From contig JACQGV010000051.1 of NCBI GenBank assembly GCA_016199375.1, forward strand, positions 1-5,182: a DNA stretch of 5,182 nucleotides. The letters run 5' to 3'. The position numbers and the translations under genes were made by a program. A model generated the notes under the pieces. The model was not told the origin of the DNA. It was given only the letters and a program-made list of their open reading frames with translations, and searched no databases. The stretch is from Chloroflexota bacterium (GTDB lineage Bacteria > Chloroflexota > Dehalococcoidia > SHYM01). Below are positions 1 through 5,166 of the stretch, piece after piece. Position 1 is the first letter of the stretch. The number at the start of each line of letters is the position of its first letter.

Positions 1-350
1 GCTTTCTGGGGCCCGGCCAGCTGGAGCTGATGCACGCCCTGGGGTTCGCGAGCGGGCGTGGCCGCCGGAAGCTGGAGGGCATACCCTATCGGCTGGGCGC
101 AACCGGCAGCCCCATCCTGGAGGGGTGCTGGGGCTACCTGGACTGCCGGGTGGTGAACCAGATGGACGGGGGCGACATGACCTGCTTCCTGGCCGAGGTC
201 GTGGACGGCGCGACGGTGGGGGAGGCGCAGCCCTTGTGGTGGCAGGAGGCGCGGGCGCGGATGCCCGCGGCGTGGCAGCGGGAGTGGGACGTCAAGATGC
301 AGCTGGAGGTCGCCTTCTCGCGGGAGCACATGGATGAGATACAGCGCTAG
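1..350 (+). CDS. Flavin reductase-like (FMN-binding split-barrel) domain protein, C-terminal fragment
   Basis: The reading frame is open from the left edge (first full codon at 3) to a TAG at 348-350, so about 115 C-terminal residues are visible and the start lies outside the window. The segment running from RKLEGIPYRLGATGSPILEG through GYLDCRVV to the acidic GGD turn and FLAEVVDG follows the order of the second half of flavin reductase-like domains: a 'K-F/L-x-G-x-x-Y' strand, a 'G-x-P-x-L-x-G' turn, then a 'G-D-H-x-x-x-x-G-x-V' strand. In that family the domain binds FMN or FAD and either reduces free flavin with NAD(P)H or serves a partner oxygenase; it is cytoplasmic. Here the usual GDH reads GDM, and the last 40 or so residues form a Trp- and Arg-rich extension (PLWWQEARARMPAAWQREW). 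Family assignment is fairly good; substrate and partner cannot be told from this fragment. It is convergent with the thiolase gene. Confidence 0.72.
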   Translation, partial: FLGPGQLELMHALGFASGRGRRKLEGIPYRLGATGSPILEGCWGYLDCRVVNQMDGGDMTCFLAEVVDGATVGEAQPLWWQEARARMPAAWQREWDVKMQLEVAFSREHMDEIQR

Positions 351-373
351 TGTCCTGTTTCACTAGTCCGTTG

Positions 374-407
374 AAAAAAGTCGGCGCGAGCAGGCGACTC
401 TCGCGCC
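374..407 (-). terminator. Probable intrinsic terminator for the minus-strand transcript
   Basis: An 8-bp perfect inverted repeat (ggcgcgag at 383-390, ctcgcgcc at 400-407) has a 9-base loop. Read on the minus strand, the hairpin is followed after three bases (gac) by six T (complement of 374-379). The same hairpin read on the plus strand has no T-run, so it is directional. It lies about 275 bases beyond the thiolase stop codon, so the minus-strand mRNA would carry a long palindrome-rich 3' tail. The three-base gap before the T-run makes it less than ideal. Confidence 0.55.
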
Positions 408-436
408 ATCTCCCGTAGACACCTCATCCCCCTTGG

Positions 437-464
437 TCCCCCTTCTCCTGCAGGAGAAGGGGGA
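437..464. repeat. Perfect 28-bp palindrome
   Basis: Arms tcccccttctcctg and caggagaaggggga meet with no spacer at the PstI-like centre ctgcag. No T-run follows on either strand, so it is not a typical intrinsic terminator. The context 'cctcatccccctt...' before it resembles the flanks of the palindrome at 621-647 read in the opposite direction, which suggests members of one dispersed repeat family. Confidence 0.75.
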
Positions 465-501
465 GGGAAAAGAGCAATTAGGGGACACCCCTACAACCCC
501 G

Positions 502-522
502 GCAGGGGGCGCCGCCCCCTGC
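502..522. repeat. 9-bp inverted repeat with 3-base loop
   Basis: Arms gcagggggc (502-510) and gccccctgc (514-522) flank a gcc loop. It sits in the phrase 'cccctacaaccccggcaggg...', which has the feel of a boilerplate dispersed element in high-GC Chloroflexota-like genomes. That recollection is not verifiable here. No T-run follows on either strand. Confidence 0.65.
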
Positions 523-620
523 ACCCCCGAGGGAGCATTCTTCAGCGAGCTTCAGGTTCAGGCCGCTAGCAGGCTGCTGAAAGAGTCCGTTGGTTTGGAG
601 GGACTGGGGCCGGGAAGCGA

Positions 621-647
621 CATCCTCCCCCTCGACGGGGGAGGATG
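621..647. repeat. 11-bp inverted repeat with 5-base loop
   Basis: Arms catcctccccc (621-631) and gggggaggatg (637-647) flank the loop tcgac. It lies 34 bases downstream of the thiolase stop on the minus strand and could act as a 3' stabilising hairpin. With no T-run after it, it is better called a palindromic repeat than a terminator. Confidence 0.7.
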
Positions 648-681
648 AGGTGGGGGATGGCGGCTGTTGCGCCCGGCGAGG

Positions 682-1860
682 CTAGTCGCGGGCGCCGAAG
701 ATGTGGACGACGGTGGTGAAGGAGCCCGTCAGCCCGCCCTGGTTGTGGGCGAGGCTCAGGGCTGGGTTCTTGACCTGGCGCGGGCCCGCCTTGCCCTGCA
801 TCTGCTTGTAGCACTCATACATCATCTTGATGCCGGTGGCCGGCGGCGGGTGCCCGCAGCACTTGAGCCCGCCCGAGGTATTCTCCGGCAGCTGGCCCTC
901 CAGGTCGTAGACGCCCGCCATGATGTACTCCGGCGCCTTGCCCCTGGGCGCCAGTTGCAGGTCCTCCAGGTCAACCAGCTCGTTGACGGTGAAGGCGTCG
1001 TGGAGCTCGGCGTGGCTCAGCTCCTTGAAGGGGTCCTTGATGCCGGCCTGCTCGTAGGCGCGCTTGGCCGCCAGCTCGTTCTCGGGGAACTCCACGAACT
1101 TGTACTGCTGCTGCAGCCGGCCCTCCTGGCCGCCCACGGCCATGCCGATGCCCTTCACCAGGACGTAGTCGCTGCGGATGTGCTTGGCGATGTCGGGCCG
1201 GGTGATGATGGCGGCGGCGCCGCCGTCAATGTTGGCGCAGCAGTCGTAGAGCCCCAGGGGCCAGGCGATGATGGGTGCGTTCAGGGCCTGGCCCATGGTT
1301 ATCTCTTTCTGGAAGTAGGCCTTGGGGTTGAGAGCGCCGTTGCGATGGTTTTTGACCGCCAGGCGCGCCAGCGCCGTCTTGAGCTGCCGCTCTGTGTAGC
1401 CGTAGTGGTGCATGTAGCGGACGGCGTAGAGGGCGAAGTTCACCGGCACGCCCGTGGCGGAGATGACCCCCTCGGCGCCGATGGCGCCGTTGCCCGACAT
1501 GTCTATGCCGGTGGTGCCCGCGTCCTTCATCTTGGCGGCGCCGCAGGCCAGCACGATGTCGTAGAGGCCCGCCGCGACCCAGGCGCAGGCGTTGCGGAAG
1601 GTGTCGCCGGCGCTGGCGCAGGCGTTCTGCACGTGGCTCACGGGGATGTAGTCTAGCTTCATGGATGTGTTCAGGAAGTCGAAGCCGGGCCTCTGGTTGC
1701 CGACCCAGGCCGCCTGGATGTCCTTGCGCTCCAGGCCGGCGTCGTTCAGGGCCTCGTAGACGGCGTCCACGATGATGTCCCTGTCGTCTTTGTCCCAGAG
1801 TTCGCCGGGCTTGACGCAGCCCATGCCCACGATGGCTACCTTGTCCTTGAACGTCTCCAT
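682..1860 (-). CDS. SCP2/lipid-transfer-type thiolase (acetyl-CoA acetyltransferase-like)
   Basis: A 392-residue cytoplasmic thiolase, the usual length for the SCP2-thiolase or lipid-transfer branch. Visible landmarks are the N-terminal VAIVGMGCVKPGE strand, the nucleophile loop VQNACASAG with Cys81, a CCANIDGGAAAI loop at 207-218, the HDAF loop with His287 (equivalent to NEAF or HDCF in relatives), and the GHP loop in GGLKCCGHPPPATG with His337. The second catalytic cysteine of classical thiolases (C-terminal CxG) is absent; AHNQGG stands there. Members make or cleave C-C bonds on CoA thioesters (beta-oxidation, sterol side chains, acetoacetyl-CoA) and often act with a small DUF35 OB-fold partner, which is not seen here. 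The ATG at 1858-1860 has GGGAGG four bases upstream. The gene lies 67 bases after the binding-protein stop, same strand. Family is secure; substrate and direction of reaction are unknown. Confidence 0.9.
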   Translation of the reverse strand: METFKDKVAIVGMGCVKPGELWDKDDRDIIVDAVYEALNDAGLERKDIQAAWVGNQRPGFDFLNTSMKLDYIPVSHVQNACASAGDTFRNACAWVAAGLYDIVLACGAAKMKDAGTTGIDMSGNGAIGAEGVISATGVPVNFALYAVRYMHHYGYTERQLKTALARLAVKNHRNGALNPKAYFQKEITMGQALNAPIIAWPLGLYDCCANIDGGAAAIITRPDIAKHIRSDYVLVKGIGMAVGGQEGRLQQQYKFVEFPENELAAKRAYEQAGIKDPFKELSHAELHDAFTVNELVDLEDLQLAPRGKAPEYIMAGVYDLEGQLPENTSGGLKCCGHPPPATGIKMMYECYKQMQGKAGPRQVKNPALSLAHNQGGLTGSFTTVVHIFGARD

Positions 1861-1864
1861 GAAG

Positions 1865-1870
1865 CCTCCC
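1865..1870 (-). promoter_or_regulatory. Shine-Dalgarno site of the thiolase gene
   Basis: GGGAGG on the minus strand, four bases before the ATG at 1858-1860. It supports that start over internal methionines. Confidence 0.7.
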
Positions 1871-1897
1871 GTCTTACTACTCCGTAGCGTCGTTACC

Positions 1898-1919
1898 GCC
1901 TATGATAGGCCATCTGGCC
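1898..1919. promoter_or_regulatory. Overlapping palindromes with a possible -10 box in the binding protein-thiolase gap
   Basis: A 13-bp palindrome (gcctatgataggc, 1898-1910) overlaps a second one (ggcca-tc-tggcc, 1908-1919). On the minus strand the centre of the first reads TATCAT (1902-1907), five of six matches to the -10 consensus, but no good -35 lies 16-18 bases upstream. It could be a weak promoter covered by an operator, or simply a small intra-operon RNA hairpin. Confidence 0.3.
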
Positions 1920-1927
1920 CAGGCAGG

Positions 1928-3664
1928 CTAGGGGGAGCCCTCTCGCCAGGTGACGCGCCGCAGGTGGCTGGGGTTGCCGGGAGGGAATTTCCAGTCCACC
2001 CGTTTCCCCAGGCCGTGAATACCGACGTCCTGGTACAGGGGCACGAAGAGCGCCTGCTCGTGGGCGTACTTCCAGAGCTGCTTGAAGTGCTCGTGGCGCT
2101 TCTGCTGATCGAAGATGGGCTCGCCCCCGGTGATGAGCTTGTCCACGGTGGGATCGTTGTACTGGCTGAGCTGGCCGTCGGTGAGGATGCGCACCCGCAT
2201 GGCCAGAGCGGGGTCGCCCCCGGCGCCGCCGACGCCTGAGCGGATGAGGGTCATGGCGTAGGCGGTGCGGCCCCGCCACATGGAGAGGGCGGTGCCCACC
2301 TCCACGATCTGGCCCTTGGCCTTCATCCCACCCTTGTTCAGGTAGTCCACCACCGCCGTGAAGACGGCGGGGACGGCGGGGCTGGCCTGGTAGTAGATGA
2401 CCGGGAACTCCACGTCGGTGGGGAGGTTGGCCTCCTTGAAAAGCTGGCGGGCCTTGTCCGGGTTGTATTGGTAGGGCGTGATGATGCTCACATCGGAGCC
2501 CGTCGCCCCCTCGGACCAGGGGCCCTTCATGAACACCCCTTCACCCTCCAGGATGCGGTCTATGATGGCCTGGCGGTCTATGGCGTAGAAAACGCCCTGG
2601 CGCACCCGCGCGTCGCGGAGGGGGTTGGGCTTGTCGGTGCCAGGGATGGTGGGGGCCAGGGTATGGAAGAACATCGTGATCTCGATGCCCGAGGGCACCC
2701 GCAGGGCCCGCAGGCCGGCGATCTTCTCGATCTGCTTGGCTACCGGAGGCGGTATCTGCTCAACGATGTCCGCCTCGGCGGTGCGCAGCATCGCTACCCG
2801 GGTGGCGTCCTCCGGCACGATCTGCATGCGGATGGTCTTCACGTGGGGCTTGTCGGGCCCGTAGTAGGCGTCGTGGGCCTCCAGCTCCACGTAGTCGTTG
2901 AGGGCGCGGCGCGCGAACTTGTAGGCGCCGGCGCCGATGGGCTTGGCGTTGAAGCCGTCGTTGCCCAGCCGCTCCACGGCGGCCTTGGGCACCACGGAGA
3001 TGCCCTGGATGTTCTCCGAGCCCTGGGTCTGCATGAAGAGCGGGTTGGGCGTCTTGAACGTCAGGGTTACCTTGTCGCCGCTCAGGTCCACGGCGGTGAT
3101 GTCGCGGAGGAGCGCATAGACCGGGGCACGCGTGGCGTAGGGGCTCTGGAGGCGCTCGATGCTGAACTTGACGTCAGCAGGCGTCACGGGCGTGCCGTCG
3201 TGGAAGGTGGCATCCTTGCGGATGGTGAGGGTGAGCTTGGTGCCGTCGGGCGAGTATTCGAAGGCCGTGGCCAGCCCGGGCGCCCGGCTGGCATCCAGGT
3301 TGATGGTCAGGAGGCCGCTGAAGACGGCGACCTGGTAGACGTTGTCGGGGCCGCCGGAGGGCGCGGCGTGGGGGTCGTTGGTCCCCAGCTCGTTGAGCTT
3401 CGCATAGACGATGCGGCCGCGCGAGCCCACGACTCGCGGCGGCGAGGTGGGGGTCGGCGCCAGGGTGGGCACCACCGCGCGGACCGTCGGTGTGGGCTGC
3501 CCCGCTGGGGCCTGGGTGGGCGTAGGCGTGGGGGCTGGTGCCGCCGTCGGAGCCGGGGCTGGAGCCCTGGTGGGCGTGGCGGTGGGCGCTGCGCCGCCGC
3601 AGGCAGCGGCTAGCAGCAGGAGGGCGCAGGGAAGGCTGACGAAAACGGTCTTGTAGCTTGGCAT
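1928..3664 (-). CDS. ABC transporter substrate-binding lipoprotein, family 5 (peptide/nickel/oligopeptide type)
   Basis: A 578-residue extracytoplasmic solute receptor of the SBP_bac_5 (DppA/OppA/NikA-like) family. The N-terminus has a lysine, a hydrophobic stretch and a lipidation site (LLLLAAAC, Cys22; Ala at -3 is slightly unusual). A Pro/Thr/Ala linker follows to about residue 80, then the binding domain. The family signature reads LATAFEYSPDGTKL followed by FHDGTPVTPADVKFSIERL (about 154-172). The C-terminal end WKFPPGNPSHLRRVTW is also typical. The family is usually 500-550 residues; the excess is the linker. The frame extends to a TTG at 3682, but I choose the ATG at 3662-3664: it has AAAGGG six bases upstream, and the TTG lies about five bases from the predicted transcript start. 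No permease or ATPase genes are in the window, so the ligand (peptide, sugar, metal or other) is open. Confidence 0.92.
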   Translation of the reverse strand: MPSYKTVFVSLPCALLLLAAACGGAAPTATPTRAPAPAPTAAPAPTPTPTQAPAGQPTPTVRAVVPTLAPTPTSPPRVVGSRGRIVYAKLNELGTNDPHAAPSGGPDNVYQVAVFSGLLTINLDASRAPGLATAFEYSPDGTKLTLTIRKDATFHDGTPVTPADVKFSIERLQSPYATRAPVYALLRDITAVDLSGDKVTLTFKTPNPLFMQTQGSENIQGISVVPKAAVERLGNDGFNAKPIGAGAYKFARRALNDYVELEAHDAYYGPDKPHVKTIRMQIVPEDATRVAMLRTAEADIVEQIPPPVAKQIEKIAGLRALRVPSGIEITMFFHTLAPTIPGTDKPNPLRDARVRQGVFYAIDRQAIIDRILEGEGVFMKGPWSEGATGSDVSIITPYQYNPDKARQLFKEANLPTDVEFPVIYYQASPAVPAVFTAVVDYLNKGGMKAKGQIVEVGTALSMWRGRTAYAMTLIRSGVGGAGGDPALAMRVRILTDGQLSQYNDPTVDKLITGGEPIFDQQKRHEHFKQLWKYAHEQALFVPLYQDVGIHGLGKRVDWKFPPGNPSHLRRVTWREGSP

Positions 3665-3667
3665 CAG

Positions 3668-3678
3668 GCGCCCTTTCG
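3668..3678 (-). promoter_or_regulatory. Ribosome-binding region of the binding-protein gene, one arm of an 11-bp inverted repeat
   Basis: On the minus strand this reads cgaaagggcgc and includes the AAAGGG ribosome site of the gene starting at 3664. Its exact reverse complement lies at 3789-3799, just after the upstream lipoprotein stop codon. Confidence 0.5.
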
Positions 3679-3693
3679 GCAAGATTTCTAGCG

Positions 3694-3723
3694 ATTATAT
3701 ACCGCCCCCGGCGCCCGCGTCTA
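3694..3723 (-). promoter_or_regulatory. Sigma70-type promoter of the binding-protein gene
   Basis: On the minus strand a perfect TATAAT (3694-3699) stands 18 bases downstream of TAGACG (3718-3723, four of six matches to TTGACA). The transcript would start near 3687, giving a 5' leader of about 20 bases before the ATG at 3664. Confidence 0.6.
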
Positions 3724-3788
3724 CTAGAAGTCATTTGGCTTTGCTGACATGATTGCTTACAAGCGCTCTCTTTCCACCCTCCCACCCG

Positions 3789-3799
3789 CGAAAGGGCGC
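3789..3799 (-). repeat. Distal arm of the 11-bp inverted repeat (candidate anti-Shine-Dalgarno)
   Basis: On the minus strand this reads gcgccctttcg, directly after the lipoprotein TAG (3801-3803). It pairs perfectly with the ribosome-site arm at 3668-3678. Only transcripts reading through from the upstream lipoprotein gene would contain both arms. Confidence 0.45.
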
Positions 3800-3800
3800 G

Positions 3801-4928
3801 CTACTCTCGGACACAAGGTGGGGTGAGATCAGACCTGTAATAGTCGGCCGTTTTCCCGAAGTAGGCGGTGATCTTGATGTCGCGGTCCAGCCGCATCTGA
3901 ATCTTCGTCTGGTAGAGCTCGTAGATAGTGGGGAGGCGCGGAATAACCTCGAACGGCGCGGTGGTATCCCAGTTGGCGAAGAACCAGCACTGGGTATCCT
4001 GGACCACAAGGGTGACCAGCGTATCCCGCGCGAAATAGAGTACAGTCGTGCTTATCAGCGGGAGGCCAGGCTCGTAGTGCAAGAGGCCCTGGGGCGGCTC
4101 GAGCAGGTTCGGGCGCGGGTCCAAGGACCGTGGCGCCACTCCGACGGTGGGGGCGCCGAAGTAATACCCGGTCCCCTTCCGCTCCCCGCGCCCCTTGGTA
4201 TCCACCGGATGGATGACGACCTCCAGCTTGACCGCTCCCGGCGGGGGTATGAACGGGGGAGTGTTCGATCCGAGTGGGGGCGTGGCTGTGGGCGCAGGGT
4301 TTTTCCTATTTTGATTACAGATAGGTTTGTTGTAGTAGTTGGCCGTTTTCCCAAAGTACGCGACTATCCTGCGATCCCGGTCCAACTGCAGTTGAATCGT
4401 CGTCGGGAAAAGCGGAATGATTTCGAAGGGCGCGGTGGTGTCCCAATTGGCGAAGAACCAGCATTGGTTATCGTCGGGTGAGAGGGTGACAAGCGTACCC
4501 TGCTTGAAATAGAATACCCTCTTGTTCATCAGCGATAGGGGTGGCTGAGGTACTATGGACCGGTCCGCGTTCAAGGATTGTGGCCACACACGGACGATAG
4601 GGGTGAAGGGATAGAATTCGTCCTTCGTGGGCTCCCTTAGCCCCTTGGTGTCCACCGGATGAACGATGACCTCCAGCTTGACCGCGTTAGGCGGGGGTAC
4701 GTACGTGGGCGACGGAACGAGTGCCGGCGTGGGCACAGTTGGGATAGTTGCCGGGGGGTACGGCGTCGGAACCGGCGCGGGCGACGGCGTGGGGGTCGGC
4801 TGGACCGCCGGACTGGCCGCTGGGTTTGGTGCCGGCGGCGTCGGCCCAACCTGTTTGCAGGCGGCCAAAACCAAGGCAGCCACGCCCAGTACCACGATGG
4901 CGGCTAGAACCTTGGGCGACATATGCAT
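3801..4928 (-). CDS. Lipoprotein with Pro/Thr linker and two tandem InlB-like repeat domains
   Basis: A predicted surface lipoprotein of 375 residues that I cannot name. The signal peptide MHMSPKVLAAIVVLGVAALV ends in a good lipobox, LAAC, with Cys24. A Pro/Thr/Ser linker spans about 29-80. Two homologous units follow (about 81-206 and 231-375), each opening with AVKLEV-[IV]-[VI]-HPVDTKG and later carrying QCWFFANWDTTAPFE and a Q-[LM]-x-LDRD...AYFGKTA-[ND]-YY strand. The pattern 'T-L-V-T-L ... FANW ... LDRD ... AYFGK' resembles the divergent InlB B-repeat (Flg_new_2-type) extracellular beta domain; this match is by eye. A short Pro/Thr spacer (PAPTATPPLG) separates the units. Each has two cysteines (156/204 and 314/372), so an internal disulphide is possible. 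The frame runs back to a TTG at 5018, but that codon overlaps the predicted -10 box and precedes no signal peptide. The start is ATG 4926-4928 or the second ATG at 4920-4922; neither has a strong ribosome site. Confidence 0.8.
   Translation of the reverse strand: MHMSPKVLAAIVVLGVAALVLAACKQVGPTPPAPNPAASPAVQPTPTPSPAPVPTPYPPATIPTVPTPALVPSPTYVPPPNAVKLEVIVHPVDTKGLREPTKDEFYPFTPIVRVWPQSLNADRSIVPQPPLSLMNKRVFYFKQGTLVTLSPDDNQCWFFANWDTTAPFEIIPLFPTTIQLQLDRDRRIVAYFGKTANYYNKPICNQNRKNPAPTATPPLGSNTPPFIPPPGAVKLEVVIHPVDTKGRGERKGTGYYFGAPTVGVAPRSLDPRPNLLEPPQGLLHYEPGLPLISTTVLYFARDTLVTLVVQDTQCWFFANWDTTAPFEVIPRLPTIYELYQTKIQMRLDRDIKITAYFGKTADYYRSDLTPPCVRE
3820..4705 (-). repeat. Internal tandem duplication in the lipoprotein gene
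   Basis: The two units are similar at DNA level as well as protein level. For example, tccaccggat occurs at 4201 and 4651 (offset 450), and ttggcgaagaaccagca recurs in both copies with an offset of 474 bases. The change in offset reflects small insertions and deletions, including about eight extra residues (TIYELYQT region) near the end of the downstream copy. Boundaries are approximate. Confidence 0.75.
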
Positions 4929-4934
4929 CTTACG

Positions 4935-4982
4935 GCACTCTTGCGCTCGCCTGCTGGCTTCGCGCAAATCCACTAGGAGTGC
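4935..4982 (-). promoter_or_regulatory. Foldable 5' leader of the lipoprotein gene
   Basis: Two nested inverted repeats, gcactc/gagtgc (4935-4940 with 4977-4982) and ttgcgc/gcgcaa (4941-4946 with 4962-4967), can form a bulged hairpin in the leader between the predicted transcript start (about 5010) and the ATG at 4928. It ends six bases before that ATG and could affect ribosome access. A functional role is not established. Confidence 0.3.
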
Positions 4983-5016
4983 GGCGGCGGCCAGACGCAG
5001 GTCGCTTCGTGCGCTC

Positions 5017-5046
5017 AATGTACTGAGAAAGGAGCGACCACGTCAA
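5017..5046 (-). promoter_or_regulatory. Sigma70-type promoter of the repeat lipoprotein gene
   Basis: On the minus strand TTGACG (5041-5046) is followed, after 18 bases, by TACATT (5017-5022). The -35 matches five of six and the -10 four of six, with the key T, A and final T present. Transcription would start near 5010, leaving a leader of roughly 80 bases. Confidence 0.5.
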
Positions 5047-5067
5047 TCCTCACATGCGGACACCCCC

Positions 5068-5091
5068 TTTGAAAAAGCCTCTCATTTCAAA
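5068..5091. repeat. 7-bp inverted repeat in the divergent intergenic region
   Basis: The arms tttgaaa (5068-5074) and tttcaaa (5085-5091) are separated by 10 bases. The repeat lies between the minus-strand lipoprotein promoter and the plus-strand promoter-like motif at the right edge, so it could be an operator. It is AT-rich and short, so chance is a fair alternative. Confidence 0.25.
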
Positions 5092-5129
5092 ACCTGTGTT
5101 GCCTGCTGGGTGGGTGCGCTTGCCCTGGG

Positions 5130-5138
5130 TGCTACAAT
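5130..5138 (+). promoter_or_regulatory. Possible extended -10 promoter facing the right edge
   Basis: TGcTACAAT on the plus strand fits the extended -10 pattern TGnTATAAT with one mismatch. There is no clear -35, which extended -10 promoters tolerate. A start near 5145 would give a leader of about 20 bases before the GTG at 5167. Confidence 0.4.
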
Positions 5139-5166
5139 ATGCCGGAACTGTCGCGGGAAGGTCGTC

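Larger units (their letters stand above)
351..681. other. Intergenic region between convergent genes, rich in inverted repeats
   Basis: No convincing gene lies in these 331 bases. A frame open through 433-648 on the plus strand simply translates palindromic GC-rich repeats and has no ribosome site or recognisable protein features. The stretch holds a minus-strand terminator-like hairpin near 374-407 and three further perfect inverted repeats (437-464, 502-522, 621-647), listed separately. Confidence 0.7.

Noticed and set aside
433..648. A 71-codon plus-strand frame in the convergent intergenic region
   Set aside because: It begins at a TTG and runs through three palindromic repeats with no ribosome site, so the translation merely reflects the repeats.
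421..660. A CRISPR array
   Set aside because: The palindromes differ from one another in sequence and spacing, with no regular repeat-spacer pattern.
667..1656. A 329-codon open frame on the plus strand opposite the thiolase gene
   Set aside because: It is the antisense shadow of a well-supported thiolase. Its translation is low-complexity Gly/Ala/Val/Leu/Arg with no recognisable domain.
3490..3600. Tandem DNA repeats in the GTGGGCGT-like stretch
   Set aside because: These encode the Pro/Thr/Ala linker of the binding lipoprotein. The repetition is explained by the low-complexity protein sequence and is not a separate element.
2468..3613. A 381-codon open frame on the plus strand opposite the substrate-binding protein gene
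   Set aside because: It is antisense to a clear family 5 binding protein, and its Gly/Arg/Val-rich translation is what GC-rich reverse frames produce.
3665..3682. TTG start adding six residues to the substrate-binding protein
   Set aside because: It lies about five bases from the predicted transcript start, with no ribosome site before it. The ATG at 3664 has AAAGGG at a good distance and gives a compact signal peptide.
3665..3800. A terminator between the repeat lipoprotein and the substrate-binding gene
   Set aside because: No hairpin with a following T-run was found on the minus strand. The only clear structure is the long-range inverted repeat described in the findings.
4929..5018. TTG start adding 30 residues to the repeat lipoprotein
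   Set aside because: The TTG overlaps the predicted -10 box, and the extra residues would place an Arg-rich stretch before an otherwise ideal lipoprotein signal peptide.
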